This document shows, one piece after another, positions 1 through 8,689 of a stretch of 33,596 nt of DNA. The position numbers and the translations under genes are program-made. Position 1 is the first letter of the stretch, and every line of letters begins with the position of its first letter. The notes beneath the pieces are model-generated. The model worked only from the letters and a program-made list of their open reading frames with translations. It was not told the origin of the DNA and made no database searches. The DNA is from Firmicutes bacterium CAG:552 (GTDB lineage: Bacteria; Bacillota; Clostridia; Christensenellales; Pumilibacteraceae): the NCBI GenBank assembly GCA_000435495.1, contig FR884026.1:1-33596 (forward strand), given 5' to 3'.

Positions 1-941
1 CGGCACACGTGAGTTTTGCTGCCCGCCGATTCGCATGTAGGATAATCCGACACAATCCAATCTGGGCAATAATCATGACCGTACTTCTCGATAACGCTCA
101 TTGTGCTGTAATCGCAAACCGAACATTCCTCGTAATCTGCAAAACCGTCTTCTATGCAAGTCGCAGCTTTTCCCGTTACAAATCGTAATACGTGCGGTGA
201 TTTTTCCGTCGTTTCTGTATATTGGCTGCCACATCGCAAGCATGTATACAATAGTTCGCCTTTCTCTTGGCAAGTAGATTTTTTGATAACTTTCGGCGAA
301 GAATACTCATGCGGCTTTTTATCTATAATAATATCTTCCTCGGTTATATCGTTTTTATGCTCGTCGAAATATTCGCCGCATTTTTGACATTTGTAATGCG
401 CTTTTTGACCGTATAGCGAACACGTAGGAGCTAATTCTTCTATAAGCGTGCCAAATTCGTGTCCGAGATCGGGAATTACTGTAACTGAATTTTTACCGCA
501 TTTTTCGCATACGTATACGATTTTTCCTGACGTTTCGCAACTAGGATTACTCCTACTAGTCTCAATATACGAGTGTCCCGACATGGGCAATGCCTCTTCT
601 CTCTTTTCGCCGCAGTCTAGGCACTCGTATTGCGCTACGCCGTCGTTATCGCAAGTGGCTTCTTTAATTAAAGTACGTTTTTCACGATGTGCTGTTTTAG
701 GAATGGCTGTTTCTTCCGTCGTTGCCGAGCAGTATAGGCAATGTCGTGATTTTTTGCCTTCCCGACTACACGTGGCATCTAAATCCACCGTCCAGTCCGA
801 AGAATACTCGTGACTCAATCGACCAAGTTCCGTAAACGTACTGTAATCACAGCGGCTACACGTATCGTATGCTTCGTAACCGACTTCTAAACATGTTGGA
901 GTCTTGCCATTATGGTGTACTATTTCATGTCCAAGCTTATG
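1..941 (-). pseudogene. Out-of-frame downstream part of the secreted Cys-repeat protein (partial at left edge)
   Basis: On the minus strand one frame stays open from about 941 to the window edge. It continues the repeat pattern of the upstream ORF that stops at 937-939: units with CxxC or CxxxC pairs, an aromatic, and LGH or similar (for example CSRCDYSTFTELG and CEKCGKNSVTVIPDLGH), each followed by a PTC or ATC segment. The units here are more diverged from each other than those nearer the beta-helix domain. No start codon with a ribosome site precedes this segment, and it begins in the middle of a repeat unit. It is therefore best read as the displaced 3' half of the same gene, cut off by a frameshift at the repeat junction near 937-945, unless the shift is a sequencing or assembly error. 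The true C-terminus lies outside the window. Confidence 0.7.
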
Positions 942-2601
942 CGGTATATCCGTCCGCTGTACACGTAGGCTCTTTAGTATCCGCAACAATACAGTTATGT
1001 CCGAGCATATTTTGCTTTTCCGTATATCCGTATTCGCATCGGCTGCACTTATACGTGGTATGTCCGTCCGCTGTACACGTAGGTTCTTTAGTGTCTGTAA
1101 CAATACAGTTATGTCCGAGCATGGGTAAAGTTACTTCGTACTTATCTAAGCAATAAGTACACTCATATTCTTCTTTTCCGTCGGATATGCACGTAGGTTC
1201 GGTCTTTGCGGATAACATATAGTTATGCTCGACTTTACCTAATTCCTTGTACGTATTGTAATCGCAGCGACTACAGGTATCGTATGCTTCGTAACCGGTT
1301 TCTAAACATGTCGGAGTCTTGCCCTCGTGATGTACTATTTCATGTCCAAGTTTGTCTCGCTTTTCGGTATATCCGTATTCGCAACGACTGCACTTATACG
1401 TGGCATATCCGTCCTCCGTACATGTCGGTTCTTTATTGTCTGTGACAATACAGTTATGTCCGAGTGCCGAAATTTCTTTTTCTTCATAAAAATTGCAGTT
1501 ATCGCAAACACGCCTTAACAACCCGTTCTGTTCGCAGCTTGCTTCGACCACTACAACCTCTGTCATTTTTTCGTGAGCGCATGGCTCTGCTGCGCCCTCA
1601 ACGACATAGCGTAACACCCTGTCAAGGGCGGCAAGATTTGCGGACTCGTACTCATAATCATAACTTTCGGTTCCGTCTGTTCGTACAACTCCGCCACCGA
1701 CCACAAAAGCCGACGGATCGGTATTAAAAGAACCGCTTTTTACCGAAACGCCACTAACAGCACTTTTATTTTTACCGTCCGCAGCGTACTTTCCGCTTAT
1801 AACAGAAAACTCACTTCCGCCGCTAATCGCCTTTGCCGTATACGCCGAATACGTCAAAACCTGAGACTCGGATATTTCGCCACTTCCTTCCGAACATACG
1901 CCGTATGCCTTGGATTTTTTTGCACACTCGCTTTGCGCAACTATTATGTTTATGCCGCTAAGACGCAAAATCGACGATACGTTACCGAAAATTCCATACA
2001 TTTCGGAAACGTAACCGTCGATAGACTGAGTCAAAACAAATGATGTATTTTTTACTGATATTGTTGCCGAGTCAGCGTAAATTCCATAGAACGAAGTGTC
2101 CGGCGCATTTACATAGCCGTGATATTCCACCGAACAATTAGTTATTTCTACGGTACTGCCAGATGCCGCTCGAACGCCGTAATTGCCGCCGTTTGACGAA
2201 GTCTTCTCCATCTTTATGCCGTCAAGCGAAACATTTGCGCCGTCATTTAAGTCAAAAAGCGTTTTAGTACCCTTTACGGTTGCGCCCGACGATGATTTTA
2301 TCGTCACTTCTCCGCCTTTAATATTAAAAACGGCAGCAACGTCGTCAGCACTCTTAGCCTTTACGGAACCGTCGAGGCAAATAGTAATGTTCTTGTCAAT
2401 AACAAAAATAGGTTGCGATACGTTTATGTTGTTTGTAAGTCGAACGGTATCTCCGTTCTCAGCCGAATTAATGGCAGCGACGAAAGTCTCATAACTGTCT
2501 GTTTCGGTCAAAGCAATCGTCGGCGTAACGTGAACTGTTATCGTCAACGTTGTAAGCAAAGCACAAAAAATCACAACACACTTGTAAAAATTTGCTTTCA
2601 T
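937..2601 (-). CDS. Secreted beta-helix protein with C-terminal Cys-rich repeats (truncated by frameshift)
   Basis: 554 aa. Residues 1-30 form a signal peptide (MKANFYK, hydrophobic stretch, then TPTIALTETD). Residues about 40-330 are rich in short beta and Ser/Thr/Gly/Asn turns with repeated V-x-I/L patterns, as in right-handed parallel beta-helix (pectate-lyase-like) surface proteins. From about residue 340 come repeats carrying CSRCEYGYTEK, an LGH motif and a following PTCT-DG segment, as in many exported clostridial proteins; paired CxxC motifs suggest small metal-binding or disulfide units. The start at 2601 follows an AGAGGG ribosome site. The ORF ends at a TAA in mid-repeat, after which the repeats resume in another frame to the window edge. 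Substrate and role are unknown; a surface adhesin or glycan-binding role is inference. Confidence 0.75.
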   Translation of the reverse strand: MKANFYKCVVIFCALLTTLTITVHVTPTIALTETDSYETFVAAINSAENGDTVRLTNNINVSQPIFVIDKNITICLDGSVKAKSADDVAAVFNIKGGEVTIKSSSGATVKGTKTLFDLNDGANVSLDGIKMEKTSSNGGNYGVRAASGSTVEITNCSVEYHGYVNAPDTSFYGIYADSATISVKNTSFVLTQSIDGYVSEMYGIFGNVSSILRLSGINIIVAQSECAKKSKAYGVCSEGSGEISESQVLTYSAYTAKAISGGSEFSVISGKYAADGKNKSAVSGVSVKSGSFNTDPSAFVVGGGVVRTDGTESYDYEYESANLAALDRVLRYVVEGAAEPCAHEKMTEVVVVEASCEQNGLLRRVCDNCNFYEEKEISALGHNCIVTDNKEPTCTEDGYATYKCSRCEYGYTEKRDKLGHEIVHHEGKTPTCLETGYEAYDTCSRCDYNTYKELGKVEHNYMLSAKTEPTCISDGKEEYECTYCLDKYEVTLPMLGHNCIVTDTKEPTCTADGHTTYKCSRCEYGYTEKQNMLGHNCIVADTKEPTCTADGYTA

Positions 2602-2625
2602 AACGCCCTCTTTGGTATATTCAAT

Positions 2626-2655
2626 ATTTTACCACCTCAGGCGTACTTATGTCAA
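2626..2655 (-). promoter_or_regulatory. Sigma-A type promoter of the secreted repeat protein
   Basis: On the minus strand a perfect TTGACA (2650-2655) and TAAAAT (2626-2631) are separated by 18 bp, about 25 bp upstream of the start at 2601. The promoter sits between this gene and the preceding hydrolase gene, so the repeat protein can be transcribed on its own. Confidence 0.6.
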
Positions 2656-2662
2656 AACAAAT

Positions 2663-3406
2663 TCACACAAATGCCGAAAACTTTTCATTTTTTACACTTC
2701 TTAAAAGGGATTTTTCTTCATTATCGATTATTTCGGATATTATCGTCGCAGCCAATCGCTGTCCGGTTTGAGACAGGTGAATACCGTCGGCACAGTAATA
2801 GTCAAAGCAATCGTTAAGCATTAGAAGCTTCGTTCGCAAATCGATTAAACCTACTTCCATTTCGTACGCAGTCTTTACGACTTCGATATTAAACATCTCT
2901 TGCTTGCGCGAAATATTGGTAACGTCACCGTCCAAAAATTTTAAAACCGCATTACCGTCCGCTATTTTACTAATTACGCTGTCAAAGTATCGCTGAGAAT
3001 TAACGGGCAAAAGAGTAACCAAAAATACTTTTTCGCTGACTTTCTTTAATTTTGCGGTTAGATTGTGCAGTATTTCGGAGTATGCGCAAAGCCCGGTTTT
3101 TGAAGAATGCGGATAATCCGGCGAAATCGCAACTTGCCGCCAATCGTAATCCACGTCGTTCCCGCCTATCCAGATTACCGAATAGACTTTATCGCCAGGC
3201 TTAATGGCCTCGATATATCGCTCTACAAATTTACGCTCGCTCAGCTTAACTATGGTTTGCCCGAATGCGGATATGTTTTCCACCTCGTCAAATAACAATT
3301 TCTCTCCGAGTATATCCACCGCACACGGCTTTGCCGGCAACGGACGACCACTGTCCGTAACTATGCCTTTTGCACAAGAATCGCCAAAAACAACAAGCTT
3401 TTTCAT
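2663..3406 (-). CDS. SGNH/GDSL-family hydrolase
   Basis: 247 aa from the ATG at 3404-3406. This start was chosen over one ten codons upstream because a strong AGGAGG (3412-3417) sits 5 nt before it and because the family begins at the catalytic block. FGDS near residues 7-10 supplies the nucleophile Ser10 (block I). WIGGNDVD in the first half is the block III Gly-Asn pair. The C-terminal DGIHLSQTG gives the Asp207/His210 pair of block V. Known relatives hydrolyse esters such as acetyl groups on glycans, lipids or peptidoglycan. There is no signal peptide, so a cytoplasmic location is likely. It lies upstream of and co-oriented with the secreted repeat protein, which has its own promoter. The substrate cannot be deduced. 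Confidence 0.85.
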   Translation of the reverse strand: MKKLVVFGDSCAKGIVTDSGRPLPAKPCAVDILGEKLLFDEVENISAFGQTIVKLSERKFVERYIEAIKPGDKVYSVIWIGGNDVDYDWRQVAISPDYPHSSKTGLCAYSEILHNLTAKLKKVSEKVFLVTLLPVNSQRYFDSVISKIADGNAVLKFLDGDVTNISRKQEMFNIEVVKTAYEMEVGLIDLRTKLLMLNDCFDYYCADGIHLSQTGQRLAATIISEIIDNEEKSLLRSVKNEKFSAFV

Positions 3407-3427
3407 TTCTACCTCCTTTACGCTATC

Positions 3428-3456
3428 ATTGTACAACGGACACTCGCAATAATCAA
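3428..3456 (-). promoter_or_regulatory. Sigma-A type promoter of the SGNH hydrolase
   Basis: On the minus strand TTGATT (3451-3456) and TACAAT (3428-3433) are separated by 17 bp, about 22 bp upstream of the start at 3406. Confidence 0.65.
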
Positions 3457-3494
3457 CCTACTTATTTAAAATAGGGTTCTACACCTTATTTGGC

Positions 3495-3539
3495 GCAGTA
3501 GAGAGCAGGTAAATGGCACTCTACTGCCGGTAGAGTGCC
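3495..3539. promoter_or_regulatory. Overlapping inverted repeats in a divergent intergenic region
   Basis: GGCACTCTAC (3515-3524) and GTAGAGTGCC (3530-3539) form a perfect 10-bp inverted repeat with a 5-nt loop. The left arm also matches an earlier GCAGTAGAG (3495-3503), which is complementary to CTCTACTGC (3519-3527), so the two hairpins are mutually exclusive. No T-run follows, which argues against a plain terminator. It lies between divergent hydrolase and XRE-regulator genes, about 60 bp upstream of the regulator promoter. An operator for the regulator is a reasonable guess. Confidence 0.4.
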
Positions 3540-3591
3540 GAAATTCGTTGCGTTTTTCCGTATACGATGTATATTTTTCGACATAATTTGC

Positions 3592-3621
3592 TTGATTCTA
3601 TACCAATGCTTATGTTAGAAT
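3592..3621 (+). promoter_or_regulatory. Promoter of the XRE regulator, placed almost at the start codon
   Basis: TTGATT (3592-3597) and TAGAAT (3616-3621) with an 18-bp spacer end only 6 bp before the ATG at 3628. An overlapping alternative is TTGCTT (3588-3593) and TATGTT (3611-3616) with 17 bp. Either way transcription would start within a few bases of the ATG, and no Shine-Dalgarno sequence is visible, so the mRNA may be leaderless. Confidence 0.45.
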
Positions 3622-3627
3622 TGAACT

Positions 3628-4197
3628 ATGGAAGATCTTAAAAAAGTTATTGCAGACAATATAATATTCTACCGAAAAGAGAAGGGGTACACGCAACTCG
3701 AACTTGCCGAAAAGCTTAATTACTCAGACAAGGCAGTCAGCAAGTGGGAACGAGCCGAATCATTACCGGACGTTATTACGCTTAACGAGATTGCCTCTAT
3801 GCTCGACGTTACTCTAAACGACTTGGTTTCCGTAAAAAAGAAGGTGCGCATACGAAAACCTCTCACCGTTTGCTTTTCGGTAGGTCTGGTATGGCTCGTC
3901 GCCACGGTAGTTTTTGTTTTGATAAATATCCTTACAAAATCATCGGAAAGGTCGTGGTTGGTTTTTTTGTATGCAATACCGGCGTCCTCGATTTTACTTA
4001 TCGTTTTCACCTCTATCTGGCATTATCACTTGGGTTTATTTGTTTCCGAGAGCGTTCTAATATGGTCGCTCGCCGCAGCGATTTTTTTATCTCTTTCCTC
4101 CTATGCCGGCATGTTTTATATTTTCTTTTTACCGATTCCGCTGCAAGCTTTAGCTGCGCTGTGGTACATAAGAGGAATACGTAAAGGAGGCAAATGA
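3628..4197 (+). CDS. XRE-family HTH regulator with C-terminal membrane domain
   Basis: 189 aa. Residues about 5-60 are a Cro/C1-type helix-turn-helix (YTQLELAEKLNYSDKAVSKW, then LPDVITLNEIASMLDVTLNDL), with the DKAVSKWERAESLPD recognition region common to Bacillota regulators. After a short basic linker (KKKVRIRKP) residues about 78-185 contain four hydrophobic segments ending in a basic tail (IRGIRKGGK), so the protein is probably a membrane-anchored DNA-binding sensor. This architecture is widespread in clostridia, but its ligands are usually unknown. The start lacks a ribosome site and lies next to its own promoter. The gene is divergent from the SGNH hydrolase, and the palindromes between them may be its target. 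Confidence 0.85.
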   Translation: MEDLKKVIADNIIFYRKEKGYTQLELAEKLNYSDKAVSKWERAESLPDVITLNEIASMLDVTLNDLVSVKKKVRIRKPLTVCFSVGLVWLVATVVFVLINILTKSSERSWLVFLYAIPASSILLIVFTSIWHYHLGLFVSESVLIWSLAAAIFLSLSSYAGMFYIFFLPIPLQALAALWYIRGIRKGGK

Positions 4198-4732
4198 CGC
4201 TTTCGTTACCCGCTTAAACAAAATTATGATTTATAATAATATTTTTAGGCCTTGCGCTTTGATGTGAACCCAAAAGTTTGGACAGAGAATTAAATTTTTG
4301 GAGTTACACTTCACTTGTAGCAAAAGCCTTTTCTTTTTACATATAAATATAATAACTGTCCGAGCTTATGCTTCTTAATTTTTGATTTTGCCTTAGCCCC
4401 CCCATCGTTGCGAGCAGTACCGCCCTAATTAAATTATATTATTCGCTTACTTTGTAACATTTACATCGGTTTATCAAAACTTTTTTACGATTTTTACTGT
4501 TCAAAAATCTTGCAAGACTAACTGTTCTATATTTATTCTCTGTTCTTTTCATTTCTTGTGTTTCGGCGGCAATAACGTAAATTATTATTATCTGATTTTT
4601 GATGTATATAAGATTGTGCAATTTTACTTAGCTTACTGCGATCGTATGAATACACAATATTATGAAATTATAACCATAAAGCACGACGCCATAGTAATGA
4701 AATCATACTTTTCATTTTGCGCACTCATTTTC
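4198..4732. other. Intergenic stretch of about 0.5 kb
   Basis: No credible gene is visible. It contains a short segment at 4262-4286 resembling an IS3-type insertion-sequence end (see findings) and a 7-C run at 4397-4403. Short ORFs here have no ribosome sites and look random. Confidence 0.5.
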
Positions 4733-4761
4733 TTGACTAATTTAGGCGTTTATTATATAAT
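4733..4761 (+). promoter_or_regulatory. Promoter of parB
   Basis: TTGACT (4733-4738) and a perfect TATAAT (4756-4761) are separated by 17 bp, about 31 bp upstream of the parB start at 4793. A dedicated promoter fits the absence of a parA gene in front of it. Confidence 0.7.
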
Positions 4762-4792
4762 AATGGTATAAATTTTTAGCGAGGTATATTAC

Positions 4793-5656
4793 ATGGCTTT
4801 GAAAGGTTTAGGAAAAGGCTTGGGTGCCCTTCTCGCAGATATCGAATCTGACGAAATAACGGACTCTATGCCGGCTTCGGAAATTTCTATCGACCTTATT
4901 GACCGCAACGAAAATCAACCGCGTAAAATTTTTGATGAAGTCGCAATGACTGAACTAGTCAACAGCATTCGCATTCACGGCATTATCACTCCCCTGATTT
5001 TGGTTAAACGCGGCGAGCGCTATATGATCATTGCAGGTGAACGTCGCTGGCGCGCGGCCAAACGTGCAGGATTACGAACTGTTCCCGCAATAATCAGAGA
5101 TTATACCGAAGCTCAGATTAAAGAGATTTCTCTTATTGAAAACATTCAAAGAGAGGACCTCAACCCTATCGAAACGGCTACTGCCATAAAACAACTTATG
5201 GACGAGTGCCATTACACGCAGGAAGAAGTTGCAGAACGCATCGGCAAAAGTAGAACAGTCGTTACCAACACTGTCGGTCTGTTGACTTTGGCTCCAAAAG
5301 TTATAGATCTTATAACACAAGGAAGGCTTTCGGCTGGACATGCAAAGATTTTGATTTCTCTAGATGACCAAGACGCTCAGCTTGCTCTTGCATTAAAGGC
5401 TGCCGACGGAAAAATGAGCGTTCGAAAGTTCGAAGAACTCGTTAAAGCATACCGCAACCCCAAGAACAAAGAAAAGCAGATGCAAAGTTTAGAGCTAAAA
5501 GACCTTGTAGAACACATGCAACGAACTTTTGCGACAAAAGTTTCCGTTCTTGGCAACGACAAGCGCGGTAGAATTTATATCGACTATTACAATAGGGACG
5601 ATCTCGACAGAATAGCTGATATTTTGGAACTTGTTGATTCGCAAACTAAAAAATAA
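4793..5656 (+). CDS. parB: Chromosome-partitioning protein ParB
   Basis: 287 aa, a normal length for chromosomal ParB/Spo0J. The N-terminus has the LGKGLGALL start typical of the family, which in characterised ParB proteins contacts ParA. The CTP-binding/CTPase core shows NQPRKIFD (about 41-48), GERRWRAA (82-89, the GERR box) and ENIQREDLNP (116-125). A helix-turn-helix follows (TQEEVAERIGKSRTVVTNTV), which in this family recognises parS. The C-terminal part is a lysine-rich linker and dimerisation domain. Known ParB clamps load at parS, slide along DNA and recruit SMC. A weak GAGGT ribosome site precedes the ATG. There is no ParA/Soj in the window, but four parS-like sites lie within 1.4 kb downstream. 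A rho-independent terminator follows directly. Confidence 0.95.
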   Translation: MALKGLGKGLGALLADIESDEITDSMPASEISIDLIDRNENQPRKIFDEVAMTELVNSIRIHGIITPLILVKRGERYMIIAGERRWRAAKRAGLRTVPAIIRDYTEAQIKEISLIENIQREDLNPIETATAIKQLMDECHYTQEEVAERIGKSRTVVTNTVGLLTLAPKVIDLITQGRLSAGHAKILISLDDQDAQLALALKAADGKMSVRKFEELVKAYRNPKNKEKQMQSLELKDLVEHMQRTFATKVSVLGNDKRGRIYIDYYNRDDLDRIADILELVDSQTKK

Positions 5657-5677
5657 TAACCCTCTTACTCTCCTTTT

Positions 5678-5711
5678 AAGCGGCACGTCGATTACGGCGT
5701 GCCGCTTTTTT
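5678..5711 (+). terminator. Rho-independent terminator after parB
   Basis: AAGCGGCACG (5678-5687) pairs with CGTGCCGCTT (5698-5707) over a 10-nt loop and runs into a T tract (5706-5711). It lies 21 nt after the parB stop. Confidence 0.9.
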
Positions 5712-5781
5712 AGTTATGCAGTTTTTATAAAGAAGAACTATTCCCGGCATATTCTGTAGCATAACTTATAAGAAAACAAAA

Positions 5782-5797
5782 TGCTTCATGTGAAACT
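5782..5797. promoter_or_regulatory. parS-like site 1 (13/16)
   Basis: TGCTTCATGTGAAACT compared with the Bacillota consensus TGTTTCACGTGAAACA: 13 of 16 bases match. It is the site closest to parB. Confidence 0.45.
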
Positions 5798-6078
5798 TTT
5801 TTAGGCAATTGCCGTGTGCTTAATTAAAAACTACTGTCTATGTAACAAAACGTGTAATATTTGCTCCAAGGTCTTTTTCACAAAAGGCTTTTTATTTTTT
5901 CTTCTAATGCCGCCCGTGCACTGTTTTATTCGTTATTTTTTTATCTCTCAAACTTAAAAGCAGGCAAAGACCGCCGATAATTTTTGCAATAGCTACCATC
6001 ATGGAGATTGCTAATAAACTCTTTTTTACAATACTCGCCTACTCTAATCTAAGCATTTCGAAAAGGCGACTCAGAAGC

Positions 6079-6094
6079 AGTTTCACGTGAATCC
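6079..6094. promoter_or_regulatory. parS-like site 2 (13/16)
   Basis: AGTTTCACGTGAATCC keeps the TTTCACGTGAA core of the parS consensus, with mismatches only at the outer positions. Confidence 0.55.
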
Positions 6095-6195
6095 GGGTAA
6101 ACTTGCGTAAAGTCCAAAGACACTCGGCGGTAAAATGCAAATCAATCAAATTGTATGCAATCGTAGCATTACAAAGTCGATATATCGAAGCAAAT

Positions 6196-6211
6196 CGTTT
6201 CACGTGAAGCA
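6196..6211. promoter_or_regulatory. parS-like site 3 (14/16)
   Basis: CGTTTCACGTGAAGCA matches the parS consensus at 14 of 16 positions with an intact central TTTCACGTGAA. Confidence 0.65.
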
Positions 6212-6983
6212 ACACTGCAACGTGCGCAACTAACATAGTCAATTAGTCGACACATGCAACCAAAACAACTATTCGTCTTCTTTCTTTGCATAATCAAATA
6301 AATTAAAAAACCAGTAACAGACGCATAAATATCATTAAAAACTAAAAGTGAATCACAGTTATTTTTTGGCAACCCCGGCTAGACAATTTCTATAAAAAAT
6401 TATTGTATAAATCGTAAAGCACTAAAACGAAATAAATCGTTAAATTATTATAGACTTAAACTTAAATCGCTTCATTAGAGTCAATAATAGCTTAGATACG
6501 TTTTTTCTAGTTCTATTTACCCGGTGGGATATCGCAAAATTAAAAATCAGAAAGTCCCCGAATTGGTATTTTAACTCCCGATAGATAGTATAGATTTGCG
6601 ACTACACTCAAATCTCGCCTGCCGTCATCCCCCACCACAAAAAAAATATGACTGCGTAAATCAAAACGCTTCGAAAGCCAAAACATTATTTTGTGTTTCG
6701 GACAATATTACTTCTTACTACTTACCATTGGGACTGTCTTAAAATTCAGCTAACTTAGCCAACTGACTTTAACGCAGAGTTCTGTTTTCTTAAATGCCTC
6801 TGATAATCTTACACATACGACATACCAACAAGGACTCAATCACCGCTATTTGAGCTCAGTAAAAGCCTAATAAAATTACACACTTATAAAAAAGCACATT
6901 TATAATGTGAAAATTGTATTTTGGTATATTTTTAAACATATTTATGATTCCTCTATATTTTATGTACTATTTTGCAAGCAAAT

Positions 6984-6999
6984 TGTTTCACATGAAACA
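6984..6999. promoter_or_regulatory. parS-like site 4 (15/16)
   Basis: TGTTTCACATGAAACA differs from the parS consensus at one central base only. DnaA-box-like sequences follow within 90 bp. Confidence 0.7.
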
Positions 7000-7069
7000 T
7001 AAATAAACAAAAATCATGTTGTTTTTCTATGAAAAAAGCCGAAATAAAATTTAAAAAACTATCCGCTTT

Positions 7070-7090
7070 TGTGGAAAACTTAGTGGATAA
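7070..7090 (+). promoter_or_regulatory. Pair of DnaA-box-like 9-mers
   Basis: TGTGGAAAA (7070-7078) and AGTGGATAA (7082-7090) resemble the DnaA box TGTGGATAA with one mismatch each and lie in the same orientation. Two imperfect boxes alone do not define an origin. Confidence 0.3.
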
Positions 7091-8689
7091 GTAGATAAGT
7101 TTCTTTGCATTAAACACCAAAATCGCAAATGAACACATAAAAAACAAACAGCACTAAAATATTTCAAACGCACAAGTTATAACGCTAAAATCAGCAAAGC
7201 GCACGACTACTGCAATTTTGCGCATGTAAAACACCATACCGCACTACAGTAAAAATTTGGCGGTATCTATATGCCAAGTATGCGTTCCAAGTAGTCTTAT
7301 TGAAGTAGCAAATTGACAAGATGTAAAATCGCAAATCGCTGCGCAAAAACATAAACGAGTGTGCTTCTTATAGCGCAACGTTCAATGCTCCCCTTTAATG
7401 AGAATACAGAATACTGATAGTTATAGAACTAAGCGCAATAGAGACGTTTAAATCAATTATAAAAGCTCCCTTTCGATTTGGCTGCAACCAATAGCCCGCC
7501 ACATTGTCACGATTTTATATTTGCCATTCATTATAGCATACATTTTAGAACACAACGCCTCACACGCAAAGGGACATCCCGAAGCAAAAATCACATAACG
7601 AATATTTGGCTGCGTATATACGGCGAAAGTTTGCTTATACGCCCCTCGCTTAAGCGCTTTACTTAAAAACACTTAAAACAGAAGCATTTGCATTTTGGCA
7701 TTAAATATAAGAATTGCGAGATATTTTTGTAGCAAATTGACAATAAATAATGCAGCACGAGATCAGTTTTTTAAATGCGTTACCCCCCCCCCTAAACAAA
7801 TGCATCAAATACAATTTCCATATCACCCGCAGCACAACAATAGTCAAAATTACTTTGCAATTACAAACCCAATTAGCTAATTGCGTCAATATCATATTTT
7901 AAATTAACAAATCGCATACATGTTTATTCCTCCAATAAACATTGAACTGTATTAATAATATAATAAAATTCTTAATTTCCCTACTCTATTGATTGATTGC
8001 AAAAAATCGAACAATCGGCTAACTGAGCATAGATTAAATCGCAATGTATGAGCGATATTGTTAAATACGCAAAAAATAATAAATTTATAAACTAAAAACA
8101 GCTGTGTTATATTTTGTAAACTATCATAATTAAATAACGCTATCATTTTTTACATTATATAAATAGAAAATTTAAAGCATGGCTATAATAATACCCGGCA
8201 AGTAAATCGAAATAAAAGAAAATTTTTTCGTTCGCAAGAAGGTATAATCCGGTATATAAGTTAGTAAACAAATCAAAAAAGTCTACGTTTGCCCCGAAAT
8301 ATTGAGCTTCTCAAACAGAATTTATAGGAAAAATTTCAACAAAATGGCGAGTAAAAATCGTTCGATTTTGAGAATAGTTATAAATTCATATAATAATATT
8401 TTACATTAAAGGAGCAAAAATTATAGAATTAATTCGTCCATGTACAATCTTTGGTATTACGTTCAAAACAATACAATTTAAAAAACCAAACTATGCAAAA
8501 ATAGTAAAAATAGTATAGCGTTAGCTGAATAACTGCGAACATAGTGTCAAGTACAGAGCAAAATTATAAGAAAAACTAACCAAACCGGTTCAAACGTCAC
8601 CCAACGCATTACAAAAAAAAGAAAACGACAAATAAACAATGGTAACGCAAAGTAAACAGATTAATAATATTGACTGCGTAGCCCTAACT

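Noticed and set aside
448..1727. Several plus-strand frames across the Cys-repeat gene
   Set aside because: They are shadows of the repeat units on the opposite strand and repeat for the same reason.
937..2540. DNA repeats of about 150-200 bp considered as a CRISPR array
   Set aside because: The repeats are long, diverged, and in phase with protein repeats (CxxC, LGH); there are no uniform short repeats with unique spacers.
7457..7672. 71-codon minus-strand frame with several Cys
   Set aside because: Isolated in gene-free DNA, no ribosome site, no recognisable motif.
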